Origin: Actinomycetota bacterium
GTDB taxonomy: Bacteria > Actinomycetota > Actinomycetes > S36-B12
Length of the DNA stretch: 9,809 bases
Assembly (NCBI GenBank): GCA_947472655.1
Contig: CANJCG010000059.1
Coordinates: forward strand, 1-9,809
Direction: 5' to 3'
The position numbers were made by a program, and so were the translations under genes. Shown here piece after piece: positions 1-6,500 of the stretch (position 1 is its first letter; each line of letters opens with the position of its first letter). A model generated the notes under the pieces. The model did no database searches and was not told the origin of the DNA. It saw nothing but the letters and a program-made list of their open reading frames with translations.

Positions 1-2
1 AC

Positions 3-44
3 GATGTCTTGAAGCATAAAGAAGCAGAACTGCTCGAGGTTTAG
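3..44 (+). CDS. frr: Ribosome recycling factor, C-terminal end only (partial)
   Basis: The first 44 bases contain an open frame ending in TAG that encodes DVLKHKEAELLEV, the characteristic tail of ribosome recycling factor in actinobacteria. The rest lies upstream of the window. The protein releases ribosomes from mRNA after termination together with EF-G. Its stop lies two bases before the GTG of cdsA, and the frr-cdsA order is a common housekeeping arrangement, which supports the call despite only 13 residues being visible. Confidence 0.85.
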   Translation, partial: DVLKHKEAELLEV

Positions 45-46
45 CT

Positions 47-895
47 GTGTCTGACCCGGTCGGTTCGTCGGCTGCAGCCCGCAAACCGCAGGCTGGGCGT
101 AACTTGCCTGCCGCTATTGCTACCGGGGTTGGACTTCTTGCGCTCTGTCTGATCACGTTGTTCACGTATCGGTGGACATTTGGCCTACTGGTTTCAATAG
201 CCATGGTCATTGCTGTACTGGAATTTAGCAACGCCTTCAAACAAGCTGGAATTCATCTCGAGCGCGTTACCGTTGCACTCGCTGCCGCGATAATGCCACT
301 GGCGGCATTCTGGTTTGGCGTGAGCGCGCAGCTGATCGTTATGGGTATCAGCGTGTTAGCCGTGATTTTTGTGCGCTTGGTGCGTGGCAGCGAGGGCTAC
401 GTCAAGGATGTGGCGGCGAGCTTGTTTGTAGTGGCCTACGTGCCATTTATGGCAAGTTTTCTGCTCCTCACCTTGTCAGCAGACAATGGACCATTACGTA
501 TTTTGGTGTTTGTCGCACTCACCGTCGGTAATGACGTTGGGGGATATGCAGCAGGGGTCTTCTTTGGCAAACATCCCATCGCACCTTCCATAAGTCCAAA
601 GAAGTCATGGGAAGGTTTTGTCGGGTCGCTGGTCTTGCAGATTCTGTTAGGTATTGCTGGATTCGTTTGGCTATTGGACGCATCATGGTGGCAAGGCGTG
701 ATCGCAGGCGTTGTCATGACAATTACGGCAACTGCGGGTGATTTTGCAGAATCTGCAGTCAAACGCGATCTTGGGCTCAAAGACATGGGCCGGTTATTAC
801 CTGGACACGGCGGAGTTATGGATCGCCTGGACTCCCTTATTCCGAATGCCTTCACCTCGTGGGCACTCTTCACTCTCTTTTTAGGATCGGTATGA
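47..895 (+). CDS. cdsA: Phosphatidate cytidylyltransferase (CDP-diacylglycerol synthase)
   Basis: This integral membrane enzyme makes CDP-diacylglycerol from CTP and phosphatidic acid, the branch point for phospholipids such as phosphatidylinositol and cardiolipin. The 282-residue product has a short polar N-terminus and then several hydrophobic helices from about residue 22. Two family blocks are clear: residues 162-190, including FFGKHPIAPSISPKKSWEG, and the C-terminal signature at about 236-263, including KRDLGLKDMGRLLPGHGG followed by MDRLDS with its conserved acidic residues. The length fits the family. The GTG start at 47 has GAGG at 36-39, seven bases upstream inside frr. Its stop overlaps the rlmN start (ATGA, 892-895), which suggests translational coupling. 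Nothing looks truncated. Confidence 0.95.
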   Translation: MSDPVGSSAAARKPQAGRNLPAAIATGVGLLALCLITLFTYRWTFGLLVSIAMVIAVLEFSNAFKQAGIHLERVTVALAAAIMPLAAFWFGVSAQLIVMGISVLAVIFVRLVRGSEGYVKDVAASLFVVAYVPFMASFLLLTLSADNGPLRILVFVALTVGNDVGGYAAGVFFGKHPIAPSISPKKSWEGFVGSLVLQILLGIAGFVWLLDASWWQGVIAGVVMTITATAGDFAESAVKRDLGLKDMGRLLPGHGGVMDRLDSLIPNAFTSWALFTLFLGSV

Positions 896-2010
896 CAACC
901 CCACCACTTCCCGGCGAACTCGTATTCGAAGCTCCTCGCCGAGGTAAACCAGCAAAGCATCTGATGGATCTTGATGCGGCTCAGCGTCGCGCGGCAGTAG
1001 TCGAGCTTGGTCTGCCCGCTTACCGCGCCGATCAGGTTTCGCGTCAGTGGCTCAATCGACTATCGGATGATCCAGAAACCTGGACTGACGTCTCCCTTGA
1101 TGCGCGCGCGAAAATTAAAGAAGCCCTGTTACCCACGCTGCTCACTCCTGTGAAAGTGATCTCTTGTGATGAGGGACAAACGGTGAAGAGTGTCTGGCGT
1201 CTTCACGACGGTGCGATGATCGAAAGTGTGTTGATGCGCTACCCGGATCGCGTGACGATGTGTATCTCAAGCCAGGCTGGATGTGGAATGAATTGCCCAT
1301 TTTGCGCAACAGGGCAAGGCGGTTTGCAGCGTAACCTTTCGACGGCTGAAATTGTTGAACAGGTACTTGCTGGTGCACGCGCACTTGAACGCGATGAAAT
1401 TGCGGGTGGCCCGGGCCGCGTGTCCAATATTGTCTTTATGGGCATGGGTGAGCCGCTAGCTAATTACAAGTCGGTGATCGATGCGCTACATCGAATTAAT
1501 GATCCAGCACCAGCAGGAATGGGGATTGGGGCCAGGGGAATAACGGTGTCAACTGTTGGTTTGGTGCCTCGCATGCTCGAACTGGCTAACGAGGGGCTTC
1601 CTGTGACGCTCGCGCTTTCACTCCATGCACCAGACGATGAGTTGCGCGACACCTTAGTGCCGCTTAACACTCGCTATCCAGTTCGTGAAGTTTTGGATGC
1701 TGCTTGGGCCTACGCCGATAAGACTCATCGCCGCGTGAGTATTGAGTATGCGCTCATCAAGGGTGTTAATGATCAACCCTTCAGAGCAGAACTACTTGCG
1801 CGTCTCCTCGAAGGCGAGTTGGTGCATGTCAACCTCATCCCGTTGAACCCAACTCCGGGCTCGAAGTGGACTGCGTCACTGCCCCGTGATGAGGCAGCTT
1901 TTGTTCGCATTCTTCGTAACCGTGGAGTTCAAGTCACCGTGCGTGATACTCGTGGACGCGAAATTGATGGGGCTTGCGGACAACTCGCGGCTACAGCTAA
2001 CGAGTCATAG
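892..2010 (+). CDS. rlmN: Dual-specificity RlmN, 23S rRNA A2503 / tRNA A37 C2-methyltransferase
   Basis: This radical S-adenosylmethionine enzyme methylates C2 of adenine 2503 in 23S rRNA and A37 in certain tRNAs, which affects ribosomal proofreading. The 372-residue product carries the CxxxCxxC iron-sulfur motif at C131, C135 and C138. C124 and C362 match the two catalytic cysteines of E. coli RlmN (C118 and C355) in spacing and in context (GACGQLA near the end). The GMGEP block is at about residues 184-188. The frame is open further upstream to a GTG at 859, but I chose ATG 892 because AGGA at 883-886 sits five bases before it and because the ATGA overlap with cdsA is typical of coupled genes. 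RlmN is distinguished from Cfr only by family resemblance and housekeeping context. Confidence 0.96.
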   Translation: MTTPPLPGELVFEAPRRGKPAKHLMDLDAAQRRAAVVELGLPAYRADQVSRQWLNRLSDDPETWTDVSLDARAKIKEALLPTLLTPVKVISCDEGQTVKSVWRLHDGAMIESVLMRYPDRVTMCISSQAGCGMNCPFCATGQGGLQRNLSTAEIVEQVLAGARALERDEIAGGPGRVSNIVFMGMGEPLANYKSVIDALHRINDPAPAGMGIGARGITVSTVGLVPRMLELANEGLPVTLALSLHAPDDELRDTLVPLNTRYPVREVLDAAWAYADKTHRRVSIEYALIKGVNDQPFRAELLARLLEGELVHVNLIPLNPTPGSKWTASLPRDEAAFVRILRNRGVQVTVRDTRGREIDGACGQLAATANES

Positions 2011-2029
2011 GTTCTGCCAGACTAAGCCC

Positions 2030-2614
2030 ATGGTAACAACATCGTCATTGACGGAACTCCCCAAGACCGCGCTCTTCAAAGTTTTAGCCGGTTCGATCCT
2101 TAGGACTCTGCTTGGTTTTCTAGCAATCTTTTGGGCATTGAGTTTGGTGCCCCAAAATCCTGACGCGTCCTTGTGGCGACCGATATCAATCGTCGTGGTG
2201 GCCTTTGGTGTCTATACAATTCTGTTTCGCCGACAAATGCGAAGGATTGAAAACTCGCGTTTTCCGGCAGTGACTTCCCTTGAGGCAATGATCCTTATCG
2301 CCACAATGTTTTTAGCATTCTTCGCATCGATGTACGTGATGATGTCTGCAGGTGATCCAAGTTCTTTCACTGAGCCTCTGAGTCATTTCACTGCTTTCTA
2401 TTTTGCGCTGACGGTTCTGGCAACAGTCGGGTTTGGTGACATCACCCCTGTGAGTGATGGCGCCCGGCTTGTGTGCATGCTCCAGATGGCCATTGACATC
2501 GTTTTCATCGCAGCTCTAGTTCGTGTTATCAGTTCTGCGGCCCAAAAGTCATCCGCGGCCAAGGCAGCAAGGGCCAAGGACAGCAGCGGCGATCCACTCG
2601 TGACCGACGTCTAG
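2030..2614 (+). CDS. Small potassium channel family protein (Ion_trans_2 type)
   Basis: The 194-residue membrane protein carries a potassium selectivity filter, TVGFGD, at residues 132-137, preceded by a pore helix (about 118-131). Predicted membrane helices lie at about 22-42, 51-67, 85-106 and 147-168, so there are two helices before the usual TM-pore-TM core. The C-terminus is short, basic and Ala/Lys/Ser rich, with no RCK/TrkA-N nucleotide-binding domain. It probably acts as a tetramer passing potassium. The frame is open back to 1886 inside rlmN, but that upstream part is polar and unlike a channel N-terminus, so ATG 2030 is preferred. No Shine-Dalgarno sequence precedes it, so the start is less certain than the identity. 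It lies 19 bases after rlmN and 9 before prpE, probably in the same transcript. Gating and physiological role cannot be read from sequence. Confidence 0.85.
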   Translation: MVTTSSLTELPKTALFKVLAGSILRTLLGFLAIFWALSLVPQNPDASLWRPISIVVVAFGVYTILFRRQMRRIENSRFPAVTSLEAMILIATMFLAFFASMYVMMSAGDPSSFTEPLSHFTAFYFALTVLATVGFGDITPVSDGARLVCMLQMAIDIVFIAALVRVISSAAQKSSAAKAARAKDSSGDPLVTDV

Positions 2615-2623
2615 AGTTTGGGA

Positions 2624-4510
2624 ATGGGCTCTTACGATGCGGCATATCGGTTAGCGGCAACCGATCCTGAATACTTCTGGTTGTCAGCGGCCCGAGGTAT
2701 TTCATGGAACGCCTTTCCCACGCGGGCACTCGATAGTTCAAATCCGCCCTTTTATCGGTGGTTTCCTGATGGCGAACTCAACACGTGTTACAACGCAGTA
2801 GATCGACATGTGATGGCAGGGCATGGTGATCGCTCAGCGATTATTTACGACAGTCCAGTGACTGGCTCAAAGCAAATTGTTTCCTATTCACAGCTACTTG
2901 ACCAGGTGAGCCGATTCGCAGGTGTTCTTACAGGTCTTGGGGTGACGCGAGGGGATCGCGTTGTTATTTACATGCCGATGATTCCGGAAGCGATCGTCGC
3001 AATGTTGGCAACCGCGCGACTTGGTGCAGTCCATTCTGTGGTCTTTGGCGGATTTGCGCCGGCAGAGCTTGCTGCTCGTATAGATGATGCTTCCCCAAAA
3101 GTGATTGTGTCAGCTTCATGTGGGATCGAGCCAAGTCGAACCATCGCGTACAAACCGCTTATCGATGAGGCCTGCAAACTCAGTTCACACAAACCATCGG
3201 CGACGGTTATTTTTCAACGCCCGGAAGCTACTGCCGAATTGGGATCGGGCGACCACGACTGGGCAACGTTGATGGAGACGGCAGTCGCTCATGAATGTGT
3301 ACCTGTCGCGGCTACCGATGCACTCTATATTTTGTACACCTCTGGAACTACGGGTAAACCAAAAGGCGTGGTTCGCGATAACGGTGGTCACGCTGTTTCG
3401 ATGGCTTGGTCGCTGGGAAATGTGTACGACATTGGTCCAGGTGATGTTTTTTGGGCAGCATCGGATGTGGGCTGGGTCGTTGGCCACTCTTACATTGTTT
3501 ATGCGCCACTCATCAGCGGAGCAACTACCGTCATGTATGAAGGAAAGCCAGTTGGCACACCAGATGCGGGCGCATTCTGGCGCGTTATTGAAGACTATAA
3601 AGTCAATGCACTTTTTTGTGCACCCACTGCGATACGCGCGATCAAACGTGCAGACCCAGAAGCCAAGTTGCTTGCGCAATACGACATCAGTTCCTTGCGT
3701 ACTTTGTTTCAAGCAGGCGAAAGGCTAGATCCCGATACCTACCATTGGGCTACTGACCATTTGCAGGTCCCGGTGGTCGATAACTGGTGGCAGACCGAAA
3801 CGGGTTGGCCAATTACTGCAAATCTTCGGGGGCTAGAGCCGATGACAATAAAGGCTGGATCACCGAGTGTTCCGGTGCCGGGCTATGACGTTCAGGTTGT
3901 CGATGGTGAAGGAAATCAAGTTCCGGCCGGAGTCGAGGGTTCGATCGTCATCAAACTTCCAATGCCGCCAGGGACTCTGCCAACTTTATGGGGTGATGAT
4001 CAGCGCTACATCGATTCTTACTTAACAACGTTTGACGGGTATTACACGACCGGAGATGGGGGACTCATCGACGAAGATGGTTATGTGTATGTCTTGGGGC
4101 GTAATGACGATGTCATCAACGTTGCTGGGCATCGACTCTCAACTGGGTCGATGGAAGCCATCGTGGCTTCACACCCACTCGTCGCCGAGTGTGCAGTTAT
4201 TGGTGTGCAGGACCAGCTCAAGGGTCAGATCCCACGTGCCTTCGTCGTGCTGAAGGCTGGCGCAGAAATCGATCCAACGATTCTTGAAAAAGAGATCGTT
4301 ACATCAATTCGCGATGAGATCGGGGCGGTGGCCGCGCTTAAAGAGGTCGTGATTGTTCAAGGTTTACCGAAGACGCGATCGGGCAAAATTTTACGCCGCA
4401 CTATGCGTGGCATCGCTGATGGTCGACCCGAAGCTGTGCCGAGCACAATCGAAGACATTCGTGTACTCGACGACATTGCACCTTTGCTGATGGGTAAGCA
4501 AGGTGGGTAA
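2624..4510 (+). CDS. prpE: Propionyl-CoA synthetase-like acyl-CoA ligase (acetyl-CoA synthetase family)
   Basis: This AMP-forming ligase activates a short-chain acid, probably propionate, to the acyl-CoA through an acyl-adenylate. The 628-residue product starts MGSYDAAY and continues with DPEYFW, a typical N-terminus of this family. It has the P-loop TSGTTGKPKG at 239-248 followed by VVRDNGGH, the block DNWWQTETGWPI near 386-397, TTGD near 475-478, and the hinge/C-terminal region ending in PKTRSGK, with the usually acetylated lysine at 588. The tryptophan in TETGWPI, where acetyl-CoA synthetases typically have TETGG, and the RDNGGH block favour PrpE over Acs. ATG 2624 is chosen over an in-frame TTG at 2618; neither has a strong ribosome site. 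No methylcitrate-cycle genes are nearby, so propionate as substrate rests on motif resemblance. Confidence 0.85.
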   Translation: MGSYDAAYRLAATDPEYFWLSAARGISWNAFPTRALDSSNPPFYRWFPDGELNTCYNAVDRHVMAGHGDRSAIIYDSPVTGSKQIVSYSQLLDQVSRFAGVLTGLGVTRGDRVVIYMPMIPEAIVAMLATARLGAVHSVVFGGFAPAELAARIDDASPKVIVSASCGIEPSRTIAYKPLIDEACKLSSHKPSATVIFQRPEATAELGSGDHDWATLMETAVAHECVPVAATDALYILYTSGTTGKPKGVVRDNGGHAVSMAWSLGNVYDIGPGDVFWAASDVGWVVGHSYIVYAPLISGATTVMYEGKPVGTPDAGAFWRVIEDYKVNALFCAPTAIRAIKRADPEAKLLAQYDISSLRTLFQAGERLDPDTYHWATDHLQVPVVDNWWQTETGWPITANLRGLEPMTIKAGSPSVPVPGYDVQVVDGEGNQVPAGVEGSIVIKLPMPPGTLPTLWGDDQRYIDSYLTTFDGYYTTGDGGLIDEDGYVYVLGRNDDVINVAGHRLSTGSMEAIVASHPLVAECAVIGVQDQLKGQIPRAFVVLKAGAEIDPTILEKEIVTSIRDEIGAVAALKEVVIVQGLPKTRSGKILRRTMRGIADGRPEAVPSTIEDIRVLDDIAPLLMGKQGG

Positions 4511-5893
4511 CTAAATGATTCCCCAAGCTTCGGTAAGCACACTGCGCAAGATCTGAGTCATCTCTTCGAATTGGTCTTCCCCTGCAATGAGTGGGGGAGC
4601 AACCTGAACAACCGGGTCGCCTCGGTCATCTGATCGACAATACAAGCCGTTGGCGAACATCGCCTTGGAGATGAAACCACGGATCAGCCGCTCGGACTCT
4701 TCGTCGCTGAAGGTTTCCCTCGTCTCTTTGTCTTTAACTAACTCGATGCCATAGAAGTAGCCAGCACCGCGTACGTCACCGACGATCGGAAGGTCGCGAA
4801 GCTGATTAAGATGTTTGAGGAAGAGTTCCTCGTTGTCCCGCACTCGTTGATTTAAGCCTTCGCGTTCGAAGATATCTAGATTTGCAAGTGCGACAGCTGA
4901 CGATACGGGATGTCCACCCCACGTGAATCCGTGCAAGAAAGTATTAGTCCCGTGCTTAAAGGGCTCGAACAGACGCTCACTTGCAATCATCGCGCCTAAT
5001 GGTGAATAGCCGGATGTGAGCCCTTTCGCGCAGGTGATGATGTCAGGTGTAACTCCGTATCTTTGCATCGCGAAATATTCACCAACACGACCAAATGAGG
5101 TGATCGTTTCGTCTGCAATAAGCAGGACGTCATACTGATCGCAAATTTCACGGACTCGCTCCAAGTATCCCGGGGGTGGAGTAAAGCAGCCACCGGAGTT
5201 TTGCACTGGCTCGAGAATCACTGCGGCGACGCTGTCTGGACCTTCGAACTCGATTGCTTCAGCGATGCGGTTTGCGGCGTACTGACCAAAGGCGTAGAGG
5301 TCATCTCTCAAGTGTTCGGGAGCGCGATAAAAATTAGTGTTGGGAACCCGAATCGATCCAGGGACCAAAGGCTCAAAGGGGATCTTTGCCACCGATATAC
5401 CTGTGAGTGAAAGTGCCCCCTGTGGAGTTCCGTGGTACGCGACATCTCGGCTGATGACCTTGTGCTTCGTGGGCTTGCCCGTGAGTTTGTAATACTGCTT
5501 GGCCAATTTCCAAGCTGACTCCACTGCTTCACCGCCACTCGCAGTGAAAAAAACACGGTTTAGGTCGCCAGGTGCGATCCCCGCAACACGCTCTGCAAGT
5601 TCAATCGCGCGCGGATGAGCAAGGCCCCAGATTGGAAAGAATGCGAGTTCAGCGGCTTGCTTGGCAGCGGCTTCTGCCAATTCTGTTCGTCCGTGACCTA
5701 CTTGAACGTTGAAGAGACTCGAAATTCCGTCGAGGTAGCGTTTGCCGTGCTCATCCCAGAAGTAGCAGCCGTCACCTTTGACGATGACAGGAAGAGACTC
5801 ACCCTCGTAGTAGGAGCCATGGCGAGTGAAGTGCATCCATAGGTGGTCTTTAGCCCTATCGCCGTAACTACGTTCACTACTTGTTGTGCTCAT
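4511..5893 (-). CDS. Class III pyridoxal-phosphate aminotransferase, probable putrescine aminotransferase
   Basis: The enzyme probably transfers an amino group from putrescine, or another diamine, to pyruvate or 2-oxoglutarate, giving 4-aminobutanal. The 460-residue product shows the class III fold markers: HLWMHFTR near the N-terminus, SGGEAVESAWKLAK at about 119-132 (phosphate contact), AYHGT at 152-156, the cofactor aspartate in ADETITSFGR (D261), and the Schiff-base lysine in TCAKGLTSG (K290). HGFTWGGHPV at about 321-330 is also typical. The start ATG at 5893 overlaps the stop of the upstream regulator gene (ATGA), so the two are probably translated together. The next gene on the other side of the regulator is an aminobutyraldehyde dehydrogenase, which is the best reason to choose putrescine; beta-alanine or other omega-amino substrates remain possible. 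Its stop directly abuts that of the convergent prpE. Confidence 0.9.
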   Translation of the reverse strand: MSTTSSERSYGDRAKDHLWMHFTRHGSYYEGESLPVIVKGDGCYFWDEHGKRYLDGISSLFNVQVGHGRTELAEAAAKQAAELAFFPIWGLAHPRAIELAERVAGIAPGDLNRVFFTASGGEAVESAWKLAKQYYKLTGKPTKHKVISRDVAYHGTPQGALSLTGISVAKIPFEPLVPGSIRVPNTNFYRAPEHLRDDLYAFGQYAANRIAEAIEFEGPDSVAAVILEPVQNSGGCFTPPPGYLERVREICDQYDVLLIADETITSFGRVGEYFAMQRYGVTPDIITCAKGLTSGYSPLGAMIASERLFEPFKHGTNTFLHGFTWGGHPVSSAVALANLDIFEREGLNQRVRDNEELFLKHLNQLRDLPIVGDVRGAGYFYGIELVKDKETRETFSDEESERLIRGFISKAMFANGLYCRSDDRGDPVVQVAPPLIAGEDQFEEMTQILRSVLTEAWGII

Positions 5894-6357
5894 CGGGTTC
5901 CCCAGGTGTAGATCTGTTTGCGTAACTTGAGATAAACAAAGGTTTCGGTAGTTTTCACGCCTGCGATGGCGCGAATGCGACCATTAATAATGTCGAGCAA
6001 TTCAGCATCGTCGGTTACGACGAGTTCAGCGAGTAAGTCAAATGATCCCGCTGAAATAACGAGATAGTCGATCTCAGGAATTTCTTCTAGAAGATCTGCC
6101 ACGCGCTCGAGATCACCGTCAACTTTTATCCCCACCATTGCTGACCGAGAAAAACCAAGAGAAGCCGGATCAGTCACCGCCACGATTTGCATGACCCCAG
6201 CTTCGGTCAGGCGTTGTACGCGCTGGCGGACCGCAGCTTCAGATAAACCCACGGCTTTGCCGATGGTCGCATATGGACGACGGCCATCTTCTTGAAGTTG
6301 CTCAATAATCGAACGAGAGACGTCATCGACAACGACTGCAGCTTCTTTGCGTGCCAT
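5890..6357 (-). CDS. Lrp/AsnC family transcriptional regulator
   Basis: The 155-residue protein has the standard Lrp/AsnC layout: an N-terminal winged helix-turn-helix at about residues 14-60 (DDVSRSIIEQLQEDGRRPY, then IGKAVGLSEAAVRQRVQRL) and a C-terminal ligand-binding/oligomerisation domain at about 72-146, containing the conserved GSFDLLAELVVTD stretch. Such proteins form dimers to octamers and respond to small molecules, usually amino acids. The gene is transcribed away from the dehydrogenase gene and overlaps the aminotransferase gene by ATGA, so local control of the polyamine genes and of itself is likely. The effector is not visible; putrescine, GABA or an amino acid are guesses. The ATG at 6357 has no clear Shine-Dalgarno sequence upstream, so a leaderless or weakly initiated message is possible. 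Confidence 0.94.
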   Translation of the reverse strand: MARKEAAVVVDDVSRSIIEQLQEDGRRPYATIGKAVGLSEAAVRQRVQRLTEAGVMQIVAVTDPASLGFSRSAMVGIKVDGDLERVADLLEEIPEIDYLVISAGSFDLLAELVVTDDAELLDIINGRIRAIAGVKTTETFVYLKLRKQIYTWGTR

Positions 6358-6375
6358 ATGTCTATGGTGTGGGGT

Positions 6376-6387
6376 AAAGGGCCCTTT
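6376..6387. promoter_or_regulatory. Perfect 12-bp palindrome AAAGGGCCCTTT, candidate operator
   Basis: A perfect 12-base palindrome lies in the divergent intergenic region, about 19 bases upstream of the regulator start codon. It could be a repressor site acting on the regulator-aminotransferase operon. As a hairpin it has no loop, so a protein-binding site is more plausible than an RNA structure. No match to a known operator is claimed. Confidence 0.35.
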
Positions 6388-6397
6388 TGCAAGCGAA

Positions 6398-6427
6398 TTC
6401 GTAGAAGATTGACCATTTACCTACGAA
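6398..6427. promoter_or_regulatory. Inverted repeat TTCGTAG-N16-CTACGAA, candidate Lrp-type operator
   Basis: TTCGTAG at 6398-6404 is exactly repeated in inverted form as CTACGAA at 6421-6427. The half-site centres are 23 bp apart, roughly two helical turns, which would place two dimers of an Lrp-type protein on one face of the DNA. The element lies between the two divergent genes, 74 to 103 bases before the dehydrogenase start, where it could influence both promoters. Function is inferred from position and symmetry only. Confidence 0.35.
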
Positions 6428-6432
6428 ATACG

Positions 6433-6462
6433 TTGAAAATTAGACAGATTGATGCTGATATT
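6433..6462 (+). promoter_or_regulatory. Possible sigma-70-type promoter for the aldehyde dehydrogenase gene
   Basis: TTGAAA at 6433-6438 matches the -35 consensus at five of six positions. After 18 bases, GATATT at 6457-6462 matches the -10 consensus at four of six. This would start transcription near 6470 and leave a leader of about 30 bases carrying the AGGAG ribosome site. The region is AT-rich, so chance matches are easy; TAAGAT at 6474-6479 is another possible -10. Confidence 0.25.
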
Positions 6463-6490
6463 CGATATTTTAATAAGATAGCGGTCAGAC

Positions 6491-6495
6491 AGGAG
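6491..6495 (+). promoter_or_regulatory. Ribosome binding site AGGAG deciding between two adjacent ATG codons
   Basis: Two ATG codons follow each other at 6498 and 6501. AGGAG at 6491-6495 is only two bases from the first but five bases from the second, so the second is the more likely start of the dehydrogenase. The difference is one methionine. Confidence 0.7.
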
Positions 6496-6500
6496 AAATG

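Noticed and set aside
859..891. Upstream GTG start extending rlmN by 11 codons
   Set aside because: The ATG at 892 has AGGA at suitable spacing and forms the usual ATGA overlap with cdsA; the extension is simply cdsA coding sequence in another frame.
436..960. 174-codon minus-strand open frame across cdsA and the start of rlmN
   Set aside because: It lies antisense to two well-identified genes, has no ribosome site that I can see, and its translation shows no recognisable domain; it is a shadow of the coding strand.
1886..2029. Upstream extension of the potassium channel frame into rlmN
   Set aside because: The added 48 residues overlap rlmN and lack the features expected of this family; ATG 2030 places the first helix at a normal distance from the start.
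3185..3728. Overlapping open frames of 175 codons (minus) and 145 codons (plus) inside prpE
   Set aside because: Both sit within the conserved ligase core in other frames, and their Cys/Arg/His-rich translations resemble no family.
4493..4540. Short direct repeat GGTAAGCA on either side of the prpE/aminotransferase junction
   Set aside because: Eight bases repeated once within coding sequence is within chance expectation, and no mobile element features accompany it.
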